Shown piece by piece: positions 1-10,830 of a stretch of 64,000 nucleotides of DNA. The DNA is taken from assembly GCA_946807835.1 (NCBI GenBank), contig OX327712.1, positions 13,906,001 through 13,970,000 of the forward strand, read 5' to 3'. The stretch is from Ailanthus altissimus (Eukaryota; Streptophyta; Magnoliopsida; Sapindales; Simaroubaceae). Position numbers and translations under genes: made by a program. The notes under the pieces are model-generated. The model did no database searches. It had not been told where the DNA came from and was given only the letters and a program-made list of their open reading frames with translations. The stretch's first letter is position 1; each line of letters begins with the position of its first letter.

Positions 1-875
1 TATTAATTTTTTTTAGGGGGAAGCCCAACTGAGCCATCCCCTAATTGGTCTCTGATTGTGTCAATGTGTTTTACTTTCATGTTTGTATTATACCTCTTTC
101 TTCTTCTTCTTTTTTTTTTTTTTAGAACATAATTTATAAGTATAATATTGATTTACTAGTTGTATGTTACCATGATGAGTTTTGTGTTACATTAAATTTA
201 GTGTAATTTAATTGGAAGACTTTCCCTTAATATAATTCAATTGGAAGATTAAGTAAAATAATTAATATTAAGCCCACACTCTAAGCAGTGATTATAACAG
301 CAATTAGAGAAAATTTAAGAGAACTCATTCTAAGGAGAGATTGAGATAAATTATAACTTGATCTTTTAATTTGTTCAACCTGTTAAGTAATCAGTATTTT
401 TTTTTTTGGTAGTTGATTTAAATTTTAATTTATAAAAACAAATTATTTATTTTAACTAATCAACATAATATGTTAACTTATTTTAGTTGAATTAAATAAA
501 TTTATCACAAGAGTTATGAACAAATTATTTATATAAATTTATTCATACAAATCGATATAATAATAATAATAAATTTTACGACTTTGTCTTTAAGACCGTC
601 AAATAAAATCATGCAACCTCTTATAATTGTTGTATCATTAACCCAACTAAAATAAACTAAAACACCTTAACATCTTAATAGTTTTGCCCACAGAATAGGC
701 TAAACTTTTGTCCATCTTCCTTCTACACAATTTTACAGGTAAAATTACAACAAAGGAAAAAGTTTATTAAAAAAAAAAGTTGATTTACCAGCAGCCATTT
801 TAATGGTAATTCGGCATATAAGCCAACTTGTATCGATGGAAAGGAAGTTGAGTAACGAAGTGATCCTGATCCATA

Positions 876-1046
876 CTAATGGAAAGATATTTCAATATCA
901 TCAAGTCTGCCATCATGCGGCACAAAAGTGATCAATTTTTGGAATGCCTCCAAGACATCGGCTACAGCATCTAATCCAACAACCGTAATGACAAGTTTTA
1001 TCACACAAGTATTTCCAGGATTTGTCAACTCTATGAAAAATCCCAT
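876..1046 (-). CDS. Short protein-like frame, possible terminal exon of an unidentified gene
   Basis: An open frame of 56 codons plus stop, reading minus, with protein-like composition: the middle carries VVGLDAVADVLEAFQKL and the end DDIEISFH before TAG. I do not recognise the family. An in-frame stop directly precedes the ATG at 1046. A pyrimidine/T-rich stretch ending in CATAG/AG lies at about 1030, so the frame may really begin at a splice acceptor and be the last exon of a longer gene. It sits in the 3' flank of the APRL gene on the same strand, where no further coding exon joins it obviously. It could be a captured or relic exon. Seen: open frame and composition. Inferred: that it is a real exon. 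Confidence 0.4.
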   Translation of the reverse strand: MGFFIELTNPGNTCVIKLVITVVGLDAVADVLEAFQKLITFVPHDGRLDDIEISFH

Positions 1047-1417
1047 TCACTATTACATGTGTGTGCATTGCAAGCGAGCAAAAAGAGAGTGACCAAAAAT
1101 GTGTAAATAAGATTACATTGATGAACTGATCTGTAAAGTAGTTCCTCCAGATGACAAAATAATATACACAAAAAAGAGTGCTGTTCTCAAATTTACATGG
1201 TGGTTTTACTTCTCAAAAGGCCCCAACTCAAACAAGGACAAGACCTTCAGCAATCATCACTATATAATAAAACTTAGACAAACATTAAACAAGAGAGAGA
1301 ATGAGAGATTGAGAGAAGACCTGCCCAGATCTTCCTGTCAGTCTGTAGTACACTATCTGATTAAGAAACTCTTTCTACCCTCGATTTGGCTCATGCATTA
1401 TATAGCAAAGCTCCACC

Positions 1418-4400
1418 TTAGGATGATGACCTGGATGATGAAGATTCACCCAGAGAGACAGATGCCAAAGAAGCCCAAACCCGTGCATTCTTTGCTCCTT
1501 CACGAAAGTTCCTGGTCTTGCAAAATCTCAGTTTGGTCCAAATCCTCCTCACATCGATCATGTGGAGGGCACGCCCGAGCAATTGGCTTGTCTCACCAAA
1601 TATTTCCAAGTTCAAGTGAGGGACATATGAGACCCAGAAAGCTTTAAGATAAGATAAAACATATGGGAATATGTATATAAGCACCCACAAACAGAGGAAC
1701 AATGTAGCAAATACCAAGTAGGGTTCTCTTTGGATCATCTCCCTCATTGATGACCCATACCATGAGTGCATGATCAATCCACCACTATCTCCCAAACTAA
1801 TTGGTTCATCCTTGGCAAAATACTCCACCGGTTCAAGTCCTGAAACATGAATAGTGAGGTGAAACATGCACAGAACTGAACACCATACTGCATGATTTCA
1901 CAAATTTTGTTAAATTAAATAAAGTTGGGTATCTGATCTATATGTGGTGGCATAGCATTGACTATAAGACTAAAATATTTTAGGTTTCCAAAGGCAGCGT
2001 CATTAATCAATGATTTCCAGTCACATTTCCTTCCAACAAAGTCAAGCTTATTAGATCAATTCTATTAAGTTATAAAACTAAAATACAACAGCTGTAAGGC
2101 TCCGGCAATATATTCTTTGGTACCATAGAGAAAGAGCCCTTTACCTGTGGTTTTCTCATAAAATTTTATGAGAGAATGGAGATCTTTTGAACCACGATAC
2201 TGCAACTTTGACGTTTGATTCACAAATAAAATTGAGGGCAAACTATGGATTCCATATCTTGAAAATACACTGCAAAAAGAACACATAACATTGATGAGAC
2301 GAGATAACTTAAAGAAAAATTAATACAGGGGTGATATAGAAATTCGTATTTAACTCAAGATTCTAATATGTTTTAGACTCAATAATTATTAAACGACACT
2401 GCAAAATCACTGTTAAGGGGATTGTAGTAAAAGGCAGACCTGCCACCTAACGAAAGTTAGAAGGACCAATTAAGTAAGCAGAATATTAAATTCAAATTTA
2501 TCCTTTATTCTTTTTCCTTATTTCAGTGATAGAAAGGTATCATCTACAATTTATAGGCACGACGTCATTAGAAAGAGGTGTTCTAAAAATTGAAGCACAC
2601 AACCATTAAAAGAAAAAAGAAAAAATCTGAGACATCAATATTATAGGAAATAGAAAAATAATTCTTTCTCAAGGATGGTCCCTAATATCCTAGGCCATAC
2701 ATTGAGCAAAGTCTAATAATACATCACAACAATCAACAGCTATCAACAGCCATCAGAGACTGGAGTCAATCAAAATATGTTATGACAACGATGCAGTGAG
2801 TCCAAGTCTAACAGAAATAAATGTTTCAACGGGATTATCACTTCTCCTGTCCAGCCAATGGAGAATATAAGTAGGAAAGTATCAAATCTGCACAGTAAAG
2901 GCATCATCTTGGATGCAGGTCAAGTAAGCACCTTGGCTGGGTAGAAGATTGTTCAACTGCATAATGTTCCAACCGTGGGAACATGGAACCAAGTGTTTCA
3001 AATTTAGAATGCATGCTGCGAGAAAATGGGCACCAGGAAGCATAAAAAAGTACAGAAGTATAAGCATTTGTCTGCTTTGAAGTCAAAGCTCGGTCCAGGA
3101 ATTCCCCATCCACCTGCAAGAAGTGGATCACAAATATTATATTAATTTTACAAATTATTCAATGACTCGGCAGCAGAAAATCATGCAAATTTGGAAACTT
3201 CAAAACCAATCTTATGCAGTCTCAGAATCAATTTTGCAAAAATTGTATGAGAGAAGACAAAGGTATCAACAAAAAATTAAAAGGGACATGAACATCAATA
3301 AAGAAATAGCAACACAAATGAAACTAAAGAGGCAAGCCAATTTTAGGTGCATTATGTCTTTAACATCCATGGGCAACATTTATTTAGTTTTAACATGCCC
3401 TAAAAAGTTATATGTAAAATCTATTAAATTCAAACCACAGTACAAGACTTATTACAGAACAGAAGTATTCTTGCATCAAGAAATAACCAGGTATGGCCCA
3501 TGATGAAGGAAGGAAAAAGATTTACAACTACATAGTTCACTATTAAAGATAAAGTGAATAGGCATGATGACATCCAAAACGCTGGCTAATTAAAGGGGAA
3601 AAAAATTATGATTTTCTTCTTGCACACAAAAATACCCATGACTCCTAAATTTCTTAAACTTAAACTTACATAAAACAAATTTTAAATAATGGTTCTCCAC
3701 GATTGCATCAGATTGAGTGCATAAATGAATATATTATGTATTCTTAACAAAGAGATAAAATTAATGAGTCACACATCTCACAGAAAACAAGTCATAATTT
3801 TCCTGTCATGGGACTACACATTAAAAAATAACTGGAACAAGGGTTTTCTCCAAATTTCAGAAAGAAAAAATCCCAACAAATGACATTTGCAGCAGCCATG
3901 ACATAATAAAATTCCTAGAATCCTAACAAAAGATTAAACCCAGTAGAGATAGTGAAATCTTCACCAGATTACTGTAAAAGTATTTCTATCATAACTTATC
4001 CTCAAGCTACATGATTCATTTCCCTATCACATATACATGCATCACAAATACATGGTGGTGTTTACGACCTCTCATTTTATTCATAAGTAACTTTGTGACA
4101 TTGTGGTTGTGGTAAAGAAGTAAAGTACAACACATAAAAATGCGAAAATAGAAACTCTCAAAATGATTAAGACAAAGGTTGCAAGACCTAAAAAAAGACT
4201 GCCATGGGAGCATCAATGCAGTCTTAAAACTTCTCTCGTAAGGCTTCAGGCCTCAGACCAAAAGGCAAAGAGTCAAAGTCGCGCGCTTTCATACAGAAGC
4301 AAAAGGATGTGCTCCTAAAGATTACAAAAAAATGGACTGTAACTCAATGCATCAAAATATGAAAACTGTTAGTCCTGACTGCATCAAATAAAGAAATTCC

Positions 4401-5663
4401 TTATATGTGCCACATGTCAAAGAACACAAATCTGTCAGAGAATATTGATTCAGTGTTTCAAAATAATATTCTTCATCATCACAAGACAAATCAGATAAGA
4501 AAAACCCTATATGGTTTGCACTTCAAAAGAAATGAAAAGAGGTAAATCAGTCTAATAGAAAAAATGTCACTTAGGTTTACAGCATTTTGAGTACATTAAT
4601 ATATATCTTGATAATTAAAAAAACACATTAGATATCCATAAGGACCATAACCATCAAGCAATCATGTATTCACTACATTACTCTACTATGTAACATCCCA
4701 TAGTCACAAACATGATACTAGAAGACACATATTTCTTATATCAATTATCTCAATATCGGATAAACCCCTAACAACCATTCATAAATCTATAATGGAAACA
4801 AACTTAAGTGAGACAAAAAAATGTCTAAAAAACTTTTGCATGCAGGTCACACCTTTGGCATTGCCACTTACGGCTATTACTATAAACTTCAATATTACTT
4901 GCCTCCCAGAATCTTCAACTCAGTCACCCAATGGTCATCACACTAGAAACCCAAATCAAAATTTTAACTAAATGTTTAATTCCGCCTCTTTGTAGGAGAT
5001 ATTATAATTCAAAAATTATAAAACAGAAATATACAAAGTTCCCAAGCTTCAGGGCTATAGGAATCCCCAATCCACCAAATCAATTGCCCAACTATTTTTT
5101 TTTAAAAATTATTTCAGAAAGAAATTTATTTATTTTTTTATTATGCCGACACAAGCCAATGCCCTTGAAAATCAACAAATCAACATTTAGTATAATTCCC
5201 TAAATTTTCCACGGCAAAAACCCATCAAGACAATCAACACATAACATTTTAAAAAAGAAAACCGTAGAAATACAAAACAATTAACAAATACCCGGAAACC
5301 AAAATCAACAAACTAGATCAAATATAAACGTAATATCCCTAAAAATCACCAAATCAGACATAATATCAATAACCCATCAAACCAAATCTAACTAGAATTA
5401 ATCAAAACAAATTAAAATAAACCCATGTGAGAAATTAACCTAAAAATCGTAAAAACTTAATTAAAAATAAAAAAGCGTACCTCGATTGGAGGATTTGGAG
5501 AGATCCCAAGAGAGCACTGGGATTGAAGACTATTGAGAAACACATCTGATTCGAGCGGGCAGAAAGATGCTGGCGATACGAATCGTATACAAAAAATTAC
5601 GCTAAAATAAAAAACGGAACGATAAAAAGATGAACGTGAAGGAGAAATCATTGAGAGGGGCAC
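1418..5663 (-). CDS. APRL: 5'-adenylylsulfate reductase-like (APRL) protein, four exons, 303 aa
   Basis: Exons read minus: 5663-5481, 3113-2932, 2269-2145, 1839-1418. They sum to 912 bases (303 codons plus stop) and all three introns have GT..AG ends that keep frame. Residues 1-33 look like a signal peptide (hydrophobic stretch about 15-30). Residues 62-160 form a thioredoxin-like domain with W88-C-P-F-S92 followed by a YGIHSLPSILFVNQT strand region. A hydrophobic transmembrane segment lies at about 204-226, then a basic, serine-rich tail ending in ESSSSRSSS. This order (secretory signal, thioredoxin fold, one membrane span) is that of plant APRL proteins, which lack the reductase domain of true APS reductases and have no firmly assigned substrate. 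The motif has Ser where a second Cys would allow disulfide exchange. Intron 1 is long (5480-3114). Which of the several plant APRL paralogues this is cannot be told. Confidence 0.9.
3114..5480 (-). other. Long first intron of the APRL gene
   Basis: A 2367-base AT-rich intron between the signal-peptide exon and the thioredoxin exon. The donor is GTACGC at 5480 and the acceptor is TTGCAG at 3114. Several short open frames within it have no recognisable content, and I see no nested transposon with clear ends. The other introns are 2931-2270 and 2144-1840. Confidence 0.85.
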
Positions 5664-6540
5664 AGAGAGAACTAATTAAAACAGCTAGAACAAAATGGGC
5701 AAAAAAGAGAAAATAAAACTAAAAAAAATTACAGAAGAAAGAAAACTAATGATGAAGAACAAATCCTAGAAATAGTTTTCAGTTTTTGTTGGTCGGCATA
5801 TGTTCGGTGATGGATGGATAGATTGATAGATAGACAAGCTAGCTAAATATTTCTCTATTTCTTTTTAAAAAATAAATTTTTAATTCTAAAAAAAGGTTCA
5901 AAGGCTACTTTTTGAATTTCCAGCTCCAAACGAACGAGGCGAAGGCTCTTATTTATTTATTTTATATAATATTTGATATTTCTCTCTCTTATTCTCTGCG
6001 TCTCAATGGTTATTGGCTGCCTCGTGGTGTGTTCTCCGGAGATTAAAGATTATGTTTTTCTTATAATTTTTATTAATCTTTTTTTTCTTATTTTAATAAT
6101 GGGTTTTAGTGGGCTTTTAATATATTAGGATAATAACATAAGCGTCCTTTTTTTAAAACATTTTTTCACAAAGGACATTGTTTGTCATTTTATCCAAAGT
6201 CGAGAGTTTTTTAAACATTTTTTCACAAAGGACATTGTTTGTCGGTTTATTTAAAGTCGAGAAGAGAACAAGCTAATCCTTTAAATATGCATTGATCACA
6301 AGTCTTTTTTAAAGAAAGTTCTTAAAAAAAAAAATTAAAGATTAGGCATAAATTTGTTACCCTAACGGCCTCTTTACCTCGGCGGGATTTACGACGGTTT
6401 TAGTTTAATCTAATTTTTTTCTTAGAAATAAGGGTAATACTGGCCTCTTACAAGAATTAGAGACCCCCTCCCTTATCAGATCTTTACTACATTATTCTTT
6501 TTAAGGTTAGAATTATTAAGAGAATTCTAAAGGGAAAACT
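5664..6540. other. APRL 5' flank, no gene
   Basis: An AT-rich flank between the APRL start codon and the endogenous virus. It presumably holds the APRL promoter and 5' leader, but I could not choose a TATA box. The one clear structure is the tandem duplication at 6148-6262. The segment 6400-6540 is short, unique-looking sequence next to the viral insertion. Confidence 0.5.
6148..6262. repeat. Tandem duplication of about 57 bases upstream of APRL
   Basis: Two adjacent near-identical units (about 6148-6205 and 6206-6262) share ACATTTTTTCACAAAGGACA, then TTGTTTGTC and an AAAGTCGAGA end. They differ by only a few bases, so the duplication is recent compared with the decay of nearby elements. It lies about 500 bases upstream of the APRL start codon. 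Confidence 0.85.
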
Positions 6541-6572
6541 TTAGACAAACATGTTTATAAAACACACCAATT

Positions 6573-6578
6573 TTTATT
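6573..6578 (-). terminator. Candidate viral poly(A) signal (AATAAA)
   Basis: AATAAA on the minus strand, about 40 bases downstream of the viral TATA box. Caulimovirids place the polyadenylation signal just after the transcription start so that the genomic RNA becomes terminally redundant after a full circle. Transcripts starting here could therefore be shortened early unless the site is bypassed, as happens in the family. Confidence 0.55.
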
Positions 6579-6615
6579 CCTCCTTAAGTTCTGAGTACAA
6601 ACTAAACTTAAATGC

Positions 6616-6860
6616 CCTTATATAGACTCTCGGACTTTGACATTATGACACTAATGGAGAACATTTATGACTTGAAGAGTTTTTAGACATAAGGCCAAAC
6701 AATTTCAAAGACTTTTATGGCCGATACATGACATAAAGCTTGTTGGACACACTTGTCAACAAAGCTTATCTGACACGCTTGACATAAAAGATAAAGTTAA
6801 AGCTTTTTTGACACACTTATCAATAAAGCTTATCTAACACACATGACATAAAAGCTCTTG
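6616..6860 (-). promoter_or_regulatory. Pregenomic-RNA-type promoter of the endogenous virus, with repeat cluster
   Basis: On the minus strand a TATATAAGG box sits at 6624-6616 in a context much like known caulimovirid genomic promoters. Upstream, 6730-6857 holds four AAGCTT hexamers (6736, 6762, 6800, 6826) and one AAGCTC (6852). They sit in imperfect repeats of roughly GACACACTTGTCAATAAAGCTT. This is an enhancer-like array about 110-240 bases upstream of the TATA box. The promoter reads toward the APRL gene, whose start codon is about 950 bases further on the same strand. Activity is not shown; the box and repeats are seen directly. Confidence 0.65.
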
Positions 6861-7942
6861 TCATTATTAACTCTGAAAAGATGAGTAGCTTGAATTGTCA
6901 CTATCATAACCCTGAGTAAAGTCATTGAATTGGGCCCAAAAATTTCTCGTGTCTGGTGATGTGGTATCCATTGAGCTGGTGCTTGCATCGCGGCTGCTTC
7001 TTGTTGGACTTCAGTGTCGATTAGATAAGGTTGAGCATCTTGGAATAGTGATAGGGTTAAGTTGGGTTGTTGTGAAGTGTCATCTACTTGCATGTGGTCG
7101 CATGGCACGCTGGGCAGTGGAAAGTCATCCAGGTTTGGGAATTCGTTTGGATTTGGAGTGTAGTAATGGTGTCTAACATAGTCAATCAGTCTGTGATGTA
7201 TCAGGGAGGCTCAAAGCTGATTTCTGCAAAAAATGGAGTCTGCATTATTCATTCTTTCGGAAAAGTCTAGCAACACATTCTCCTATGGTGCTTGGTCTTC
7301 AGGAGAAATCCATACTGATGGAAAAATTATTTGGTTTTCTTCTGCCAGGACTCTTTCTAGAGCTCTCATCTCTATTTTATGTTCTTCTTGGAACAGCTGC
7401 AGAAAATATGGGAAGGTAAAATAATTCTTAACATTAAGGTAATAATGTATCTCATGGTCTAAAATTATCATTCCCTTTCGTTGGAGTTGAAGGACTATGT
7501 ATATGTGTCTTGGTTTGACTACACTGTTGATATGTTTATATAGCAGGTGTTATAGTTTGTTTATCCACCAAAATTTTGGGTAGAACCATTGAAAAAAATT
7601 ACAAACTGGGTCATCTTCCTCATGTTGCTGTATCCATTCAAGGGTTATTTGTAATGAAAAATCCATAGCAATAGTGTATAAATCTAGTAAATACCAAAGC
7701 AGGTACAAGAGGATTTTAGACCATTTTTGAAAGGGAGTGGCTCGGTAAAGATGAAAGAATGGATAATCTAAATTGAAGAGAGGACCTCTAATTACAGAAT
7801 ATCCATATTCTTGAACTGCTTTTATGGCATAGTTGTAAATTAGCTCTTTGGCTGCAGAGTGGAGAGTTCTGGTTCGGATAAGCTCTTGTAGTTCAGGTGA
7901 GACGAAGGGTACAAGAGGATTGACTGTGAAGTTACTCATCAT
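6830..7942 (-). pseudogene. Viral downstream frame (ORF2-type protein of unknown function)
   Basis: After the RNase H frame stops at about 7958, a new ATG at 7942 opens a frame of 130 codons. Related pieces follow in shifted frames (7471-7283, 7108-6830). The first part has HSAAKELIYNYAIKAVQEYG and an aromatic-rich stretch; the middle part has a charged helix (EEHKIEMRALERVLAEE); the last part is Gln/Ala-rich. No known domain is recognised. A second frame of unknown function in this place is known for florendoviruses. The frameshifts show it is no longer intact. Confidence 0.6.
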
Positions 7943-7957
7943 AAAGATGGTGAGCTA

Positions 7958-9340
7958 TTTTTTCTTTGTTATTAGAAGAGTGGTTGTGGGAAAAGTAGTT
8001 GTGGGGCTTAGGCTTTTTATAGGATTTCGTGAAAGAAAGTCTACAATGGTGTTGTCTTTTCCTTTCACGTGGATGACGTTAAAGGAATAGTTAAAAAAAA
8101 CTATCTTTGCCATCTTAGCAATTGTGTTGGAGGAATCTTTTTCTACTTAAAACTAAGCATGTTTGAAAAGCAGACATGTCAATTTCAATTAGAAAATGAT
8201 ATCTAATAAGATGAAATTCAAATTTCTCAATGCCACATTTCACAGCTAGGATCTCCTTATACGTGCTATGGTAGTGGATTTCAAAGTCAGAAAAGCTGCC
8301 ATTTTTATATCCACATATTTTTATTTTTTCGTTGAGTTTTTCAAGGAGAACGGCACTCTAGTATAGATCACTTGCGTCTATTTTCAAAATTCTTTTTCTC
8401 GACGAGGGAATCTGGAGTGGTAGCAAAGTCTCTGCTATCTCTTTCAACTTTTTGACTGAAGTGGTTTGCTCATAGGACCAAGGTGGATGGTTTTTTTTTA
8501 GCATTTGGTATAGCGACTTTGTCAGCTAAACCAAGTTTTGGATAAAGTCGGACATGTAGTTGACAATTCTCAAGAATTATTGGAGTTGTGTGTTGGATAA
8601 GTTTTCATCAGGGAATTTGGTGAGTTGGCTAGCAATGTGGGGGTTGGAGTATGAATTTTTTGTTGTCAATTTTCATTCCAAAAAAGTCAATCTGGCTGTG
8701 GCCCACTTGGCATTTTGTTGGAGAAATCATAATGCCATATTTATGCAAAAGAGAGCCAAAATACAAAAGCAACTAGTGATGGTTATCTGCACATTAGAAA
8801 ATAACAAAATGTCATCAATATAGATGAGTGCTGTTTTCGAGATTGGCTCAAATATCTTTATTATTACTTTCTGGAACAGTGAAGAAGCTGACTTTAGTCC
8901 AAAACGGAGGACTGTCAACTGAAAGTGATGTTGAAGCGTACAGAATGTTGTTTTGTGGCGATCCTCTGGATCAATTCCAAGCTGCCAAAATTCTGATTTA
9001 AGATCAAACTTTGAGAACAGTGTTGCTATGGCTATCCTGAAAAAGAGCTCCTGTTTTTTGGGAAATGGAAACTTGTCATCCTGCAAAAAACATTAAGAGG
9101 TTGATAATTAATTACAAGACGCTATTTGCCCCTGACTTGTTCACTTCTCTTGTTGACGTAAAAAGCTTGACAAGCCCATTGAGAGCTTGTAGGCTCGATC
9201 AATCCTTTATTTAAGAGTTGGGTCAGTTTATCTTTGGCAAGTTAGAAATGTTCTGGCGATATTCCTAGATGGCTTACTTTTGTTGGGTTAATGGCCTCAT
9301 TTTTCTTGAATGGGAGCTTGATGAAAAAGGCCTGATTTTT
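7958..9340 (-). pseudogene. Viral reverse transcriptase and RNase H region
   Basis: The clearest open piece is 9086-8727, with a fingers/palm segment (LFSKFDLKSEFWQLGI) and the catalytic Y-I-D-D at 8822-8811. Upstream, 9240-9090 in another frame has the conserved WACQAFYVNKRS and RLVINYQPLN blocks that precede it. Downstream, 8720-7960 carries the connection and RNase H: a KIDASD aspartate, a YKEILAVKCGIEKF helix, and the closing HVKGKDNTIVDFLSR. Several stops and frame changes interrupt it, so it cannot make an active enzyme. In the intact virus this enzyme copies genomic RNA to DNA in the cytoplasm. Confidence 0.85.
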
Positions 9341-9352
9341 CCACAAAGGATT

Positions 9353-10053
9353 CTAACATTTGAGGATGAACTCAGAATGACTGTTGGTAGTTGATTGGGC
9401 TTTAATTTGCTCAAAGGTGGTGGTTATATGGTCAAGGGTGAAATAGTTTGGAATGATGGTCCATGGAAGAAAATGGGCTTTGTAAAGCAATCCATTGGGC
9501 TTAGGTTGGACTTTGTTTTGTAATAGTTTTTGGATAAGATCAAACCCAATAATAATATCTTTACCGGGTAAATCAGAACCTAAAAGTTTATGTTTTATCA
9601 TTAGTCTAGGAAATAATTTAAGATAAATTGTTTTACTGATAAGGTTACAGTAAACAATTCATTATTGGCACCCTTGAAGGTTTGCTAGTATGGCTTCCAA
9701 TACTGGCTGGGTAGAATGACTGGATTTAGGATAGAAGCAGCAGCTCCTGTATCAAGAAGTCCTAACACCTTGATTGGATTATCATACTTGTTGGGAAGTA
9801 TGTGGATTTCTATCATGGGGACTGAGATTGAGGACATGGATGAGCTGGTTAAGTGGTGAGGTTCAGGCTGGATTTTTAAGGAATCTGTAATTGAGTCTGA
9901 GGATAAAAGGACCAAGATTGTATCACTATCTAGTTTTGACTGTTCTGAATAGATTGATTCAAGATCAATCTGCTCTGGGTCACATTGGGAAACAGTGGTG
10001 ATAGCTGCAAAGACTTTTTTTCTTTTTGGCTTTTTGTAGGCACTGTTTGGCAA
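9353..10053 (-). pseudogene. Viral aspartic protease region
   Basis: The frame 10053-9685 carries a Gly-Leu-Leu-Asp-Thr-Gly-Ala-Ala active-site loop (D-T-G at 9753-9745) after an acidic, Ser-rich linker, and 9601-9353 continues with a second lobe (GKDIIIGFDLIQKL). The single D-T-G is as expected for a retroviral-type protease that works as a dimer to cut the polyprotein. A stop and shift near 9680-9600 separate the halves. At about 10010 a run of A on the minus strand appears to shift frame between the CCHC knuckle and the protease. Confidence 0.8.
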
Positions 10054-10830
10054 AGTGTCCTTTTTGTTTGCATATGAAACACTTGTTGGACTTTTTAGAA
10101 AATGCTGACCGACATTTGAAAAAATATTTTTTCTTTAGCTTGTATGGAGACTAGAACTTGAGTTTCCTGTAGTGTTTTTTCTTTTTCACTATACAGCTGC
10201 AACTTACTTGTCTTGGACATTTGATCAACAAGTCTGGCCTTTCACATACTCTTTGGATCTTTTTCCCTGTATGATTAAAATCTTTGAAAATTTTGTGACG
10301 TACACATAATTTATCAAGTGCAAGCATGATGGACTGTTGAATTATGCCAATTGAGATGTTTGCAAGAGTTTTTCCTTTAACTTCAATGATTCTGAGTGCT
10401 TCCTGTCCCAAAGGTTCTGGAACAGAATTTAGATATGCTTGTTTCAAGTTGGGATCGTCTATTCCAAGCATATAGTATCTAGATACTATTTTTTTTAAAT
10501 GAAGTTTAAGATCTTTCCGCTTGAATGAGCAATATTTTAGCTTAAAAAATTCTTCTCTGGCTTTTTCTACTAGGTGTGCTTCTTCACCTACAAATTCTGC
10601 AAAGATAAAGCTGATAAATTACTCAATCGTGGAAGCTTATTGTAGCACTATTTGACGATAATCCCCAAGTTATAGATACCAATACTTGAGAATTCCCTGG
10701 AATCTTGCAATTGCTTTGTGTATGACATTAGCAACAGTTTTATTTGGCTTTTGGGTTTCAGTTATGCACCATGCTTGAAATTCAAAAATTCGTTCAACCC
10801 ATTTGACTGGGGGAATGTCATCAAGGTAAA
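10040..10830 (-). pseudogene. Viral coat protein core with CCHC zinc knuckle
   Basis: Minus-strand pieces from 10830 down include an open frame at 10471-10151 (MLGIDDPNLKQAYLNSVPEP near its start) and a Cys-rich basic end (KCPRQVSCSC). A CCHC knuckle follows at 10081-10040: C-F-I-C-K-Q-K-G-H-F-A-K-Q-C. The knuckle is the nucleic-acid-binding mark of Gag/coat proteins of reverse-transcribing viruses. Stops at about 10480-10680 and the split between frames show decay. The position between movement protein and protease agrees with a caulimovirid coat. Confidence 0.78.

Noticed and set aside
1309..1647. Plus-strand frame of 112 codons
   Set aside because: Antisense shadow of the last APRL exon, whose minus-strand frame splices cleanly and has family features.
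3123..3503. Plus-strand frame of 126 codons
   Set aside because: In APRL intron 1, opposite strand, no family resemblance.
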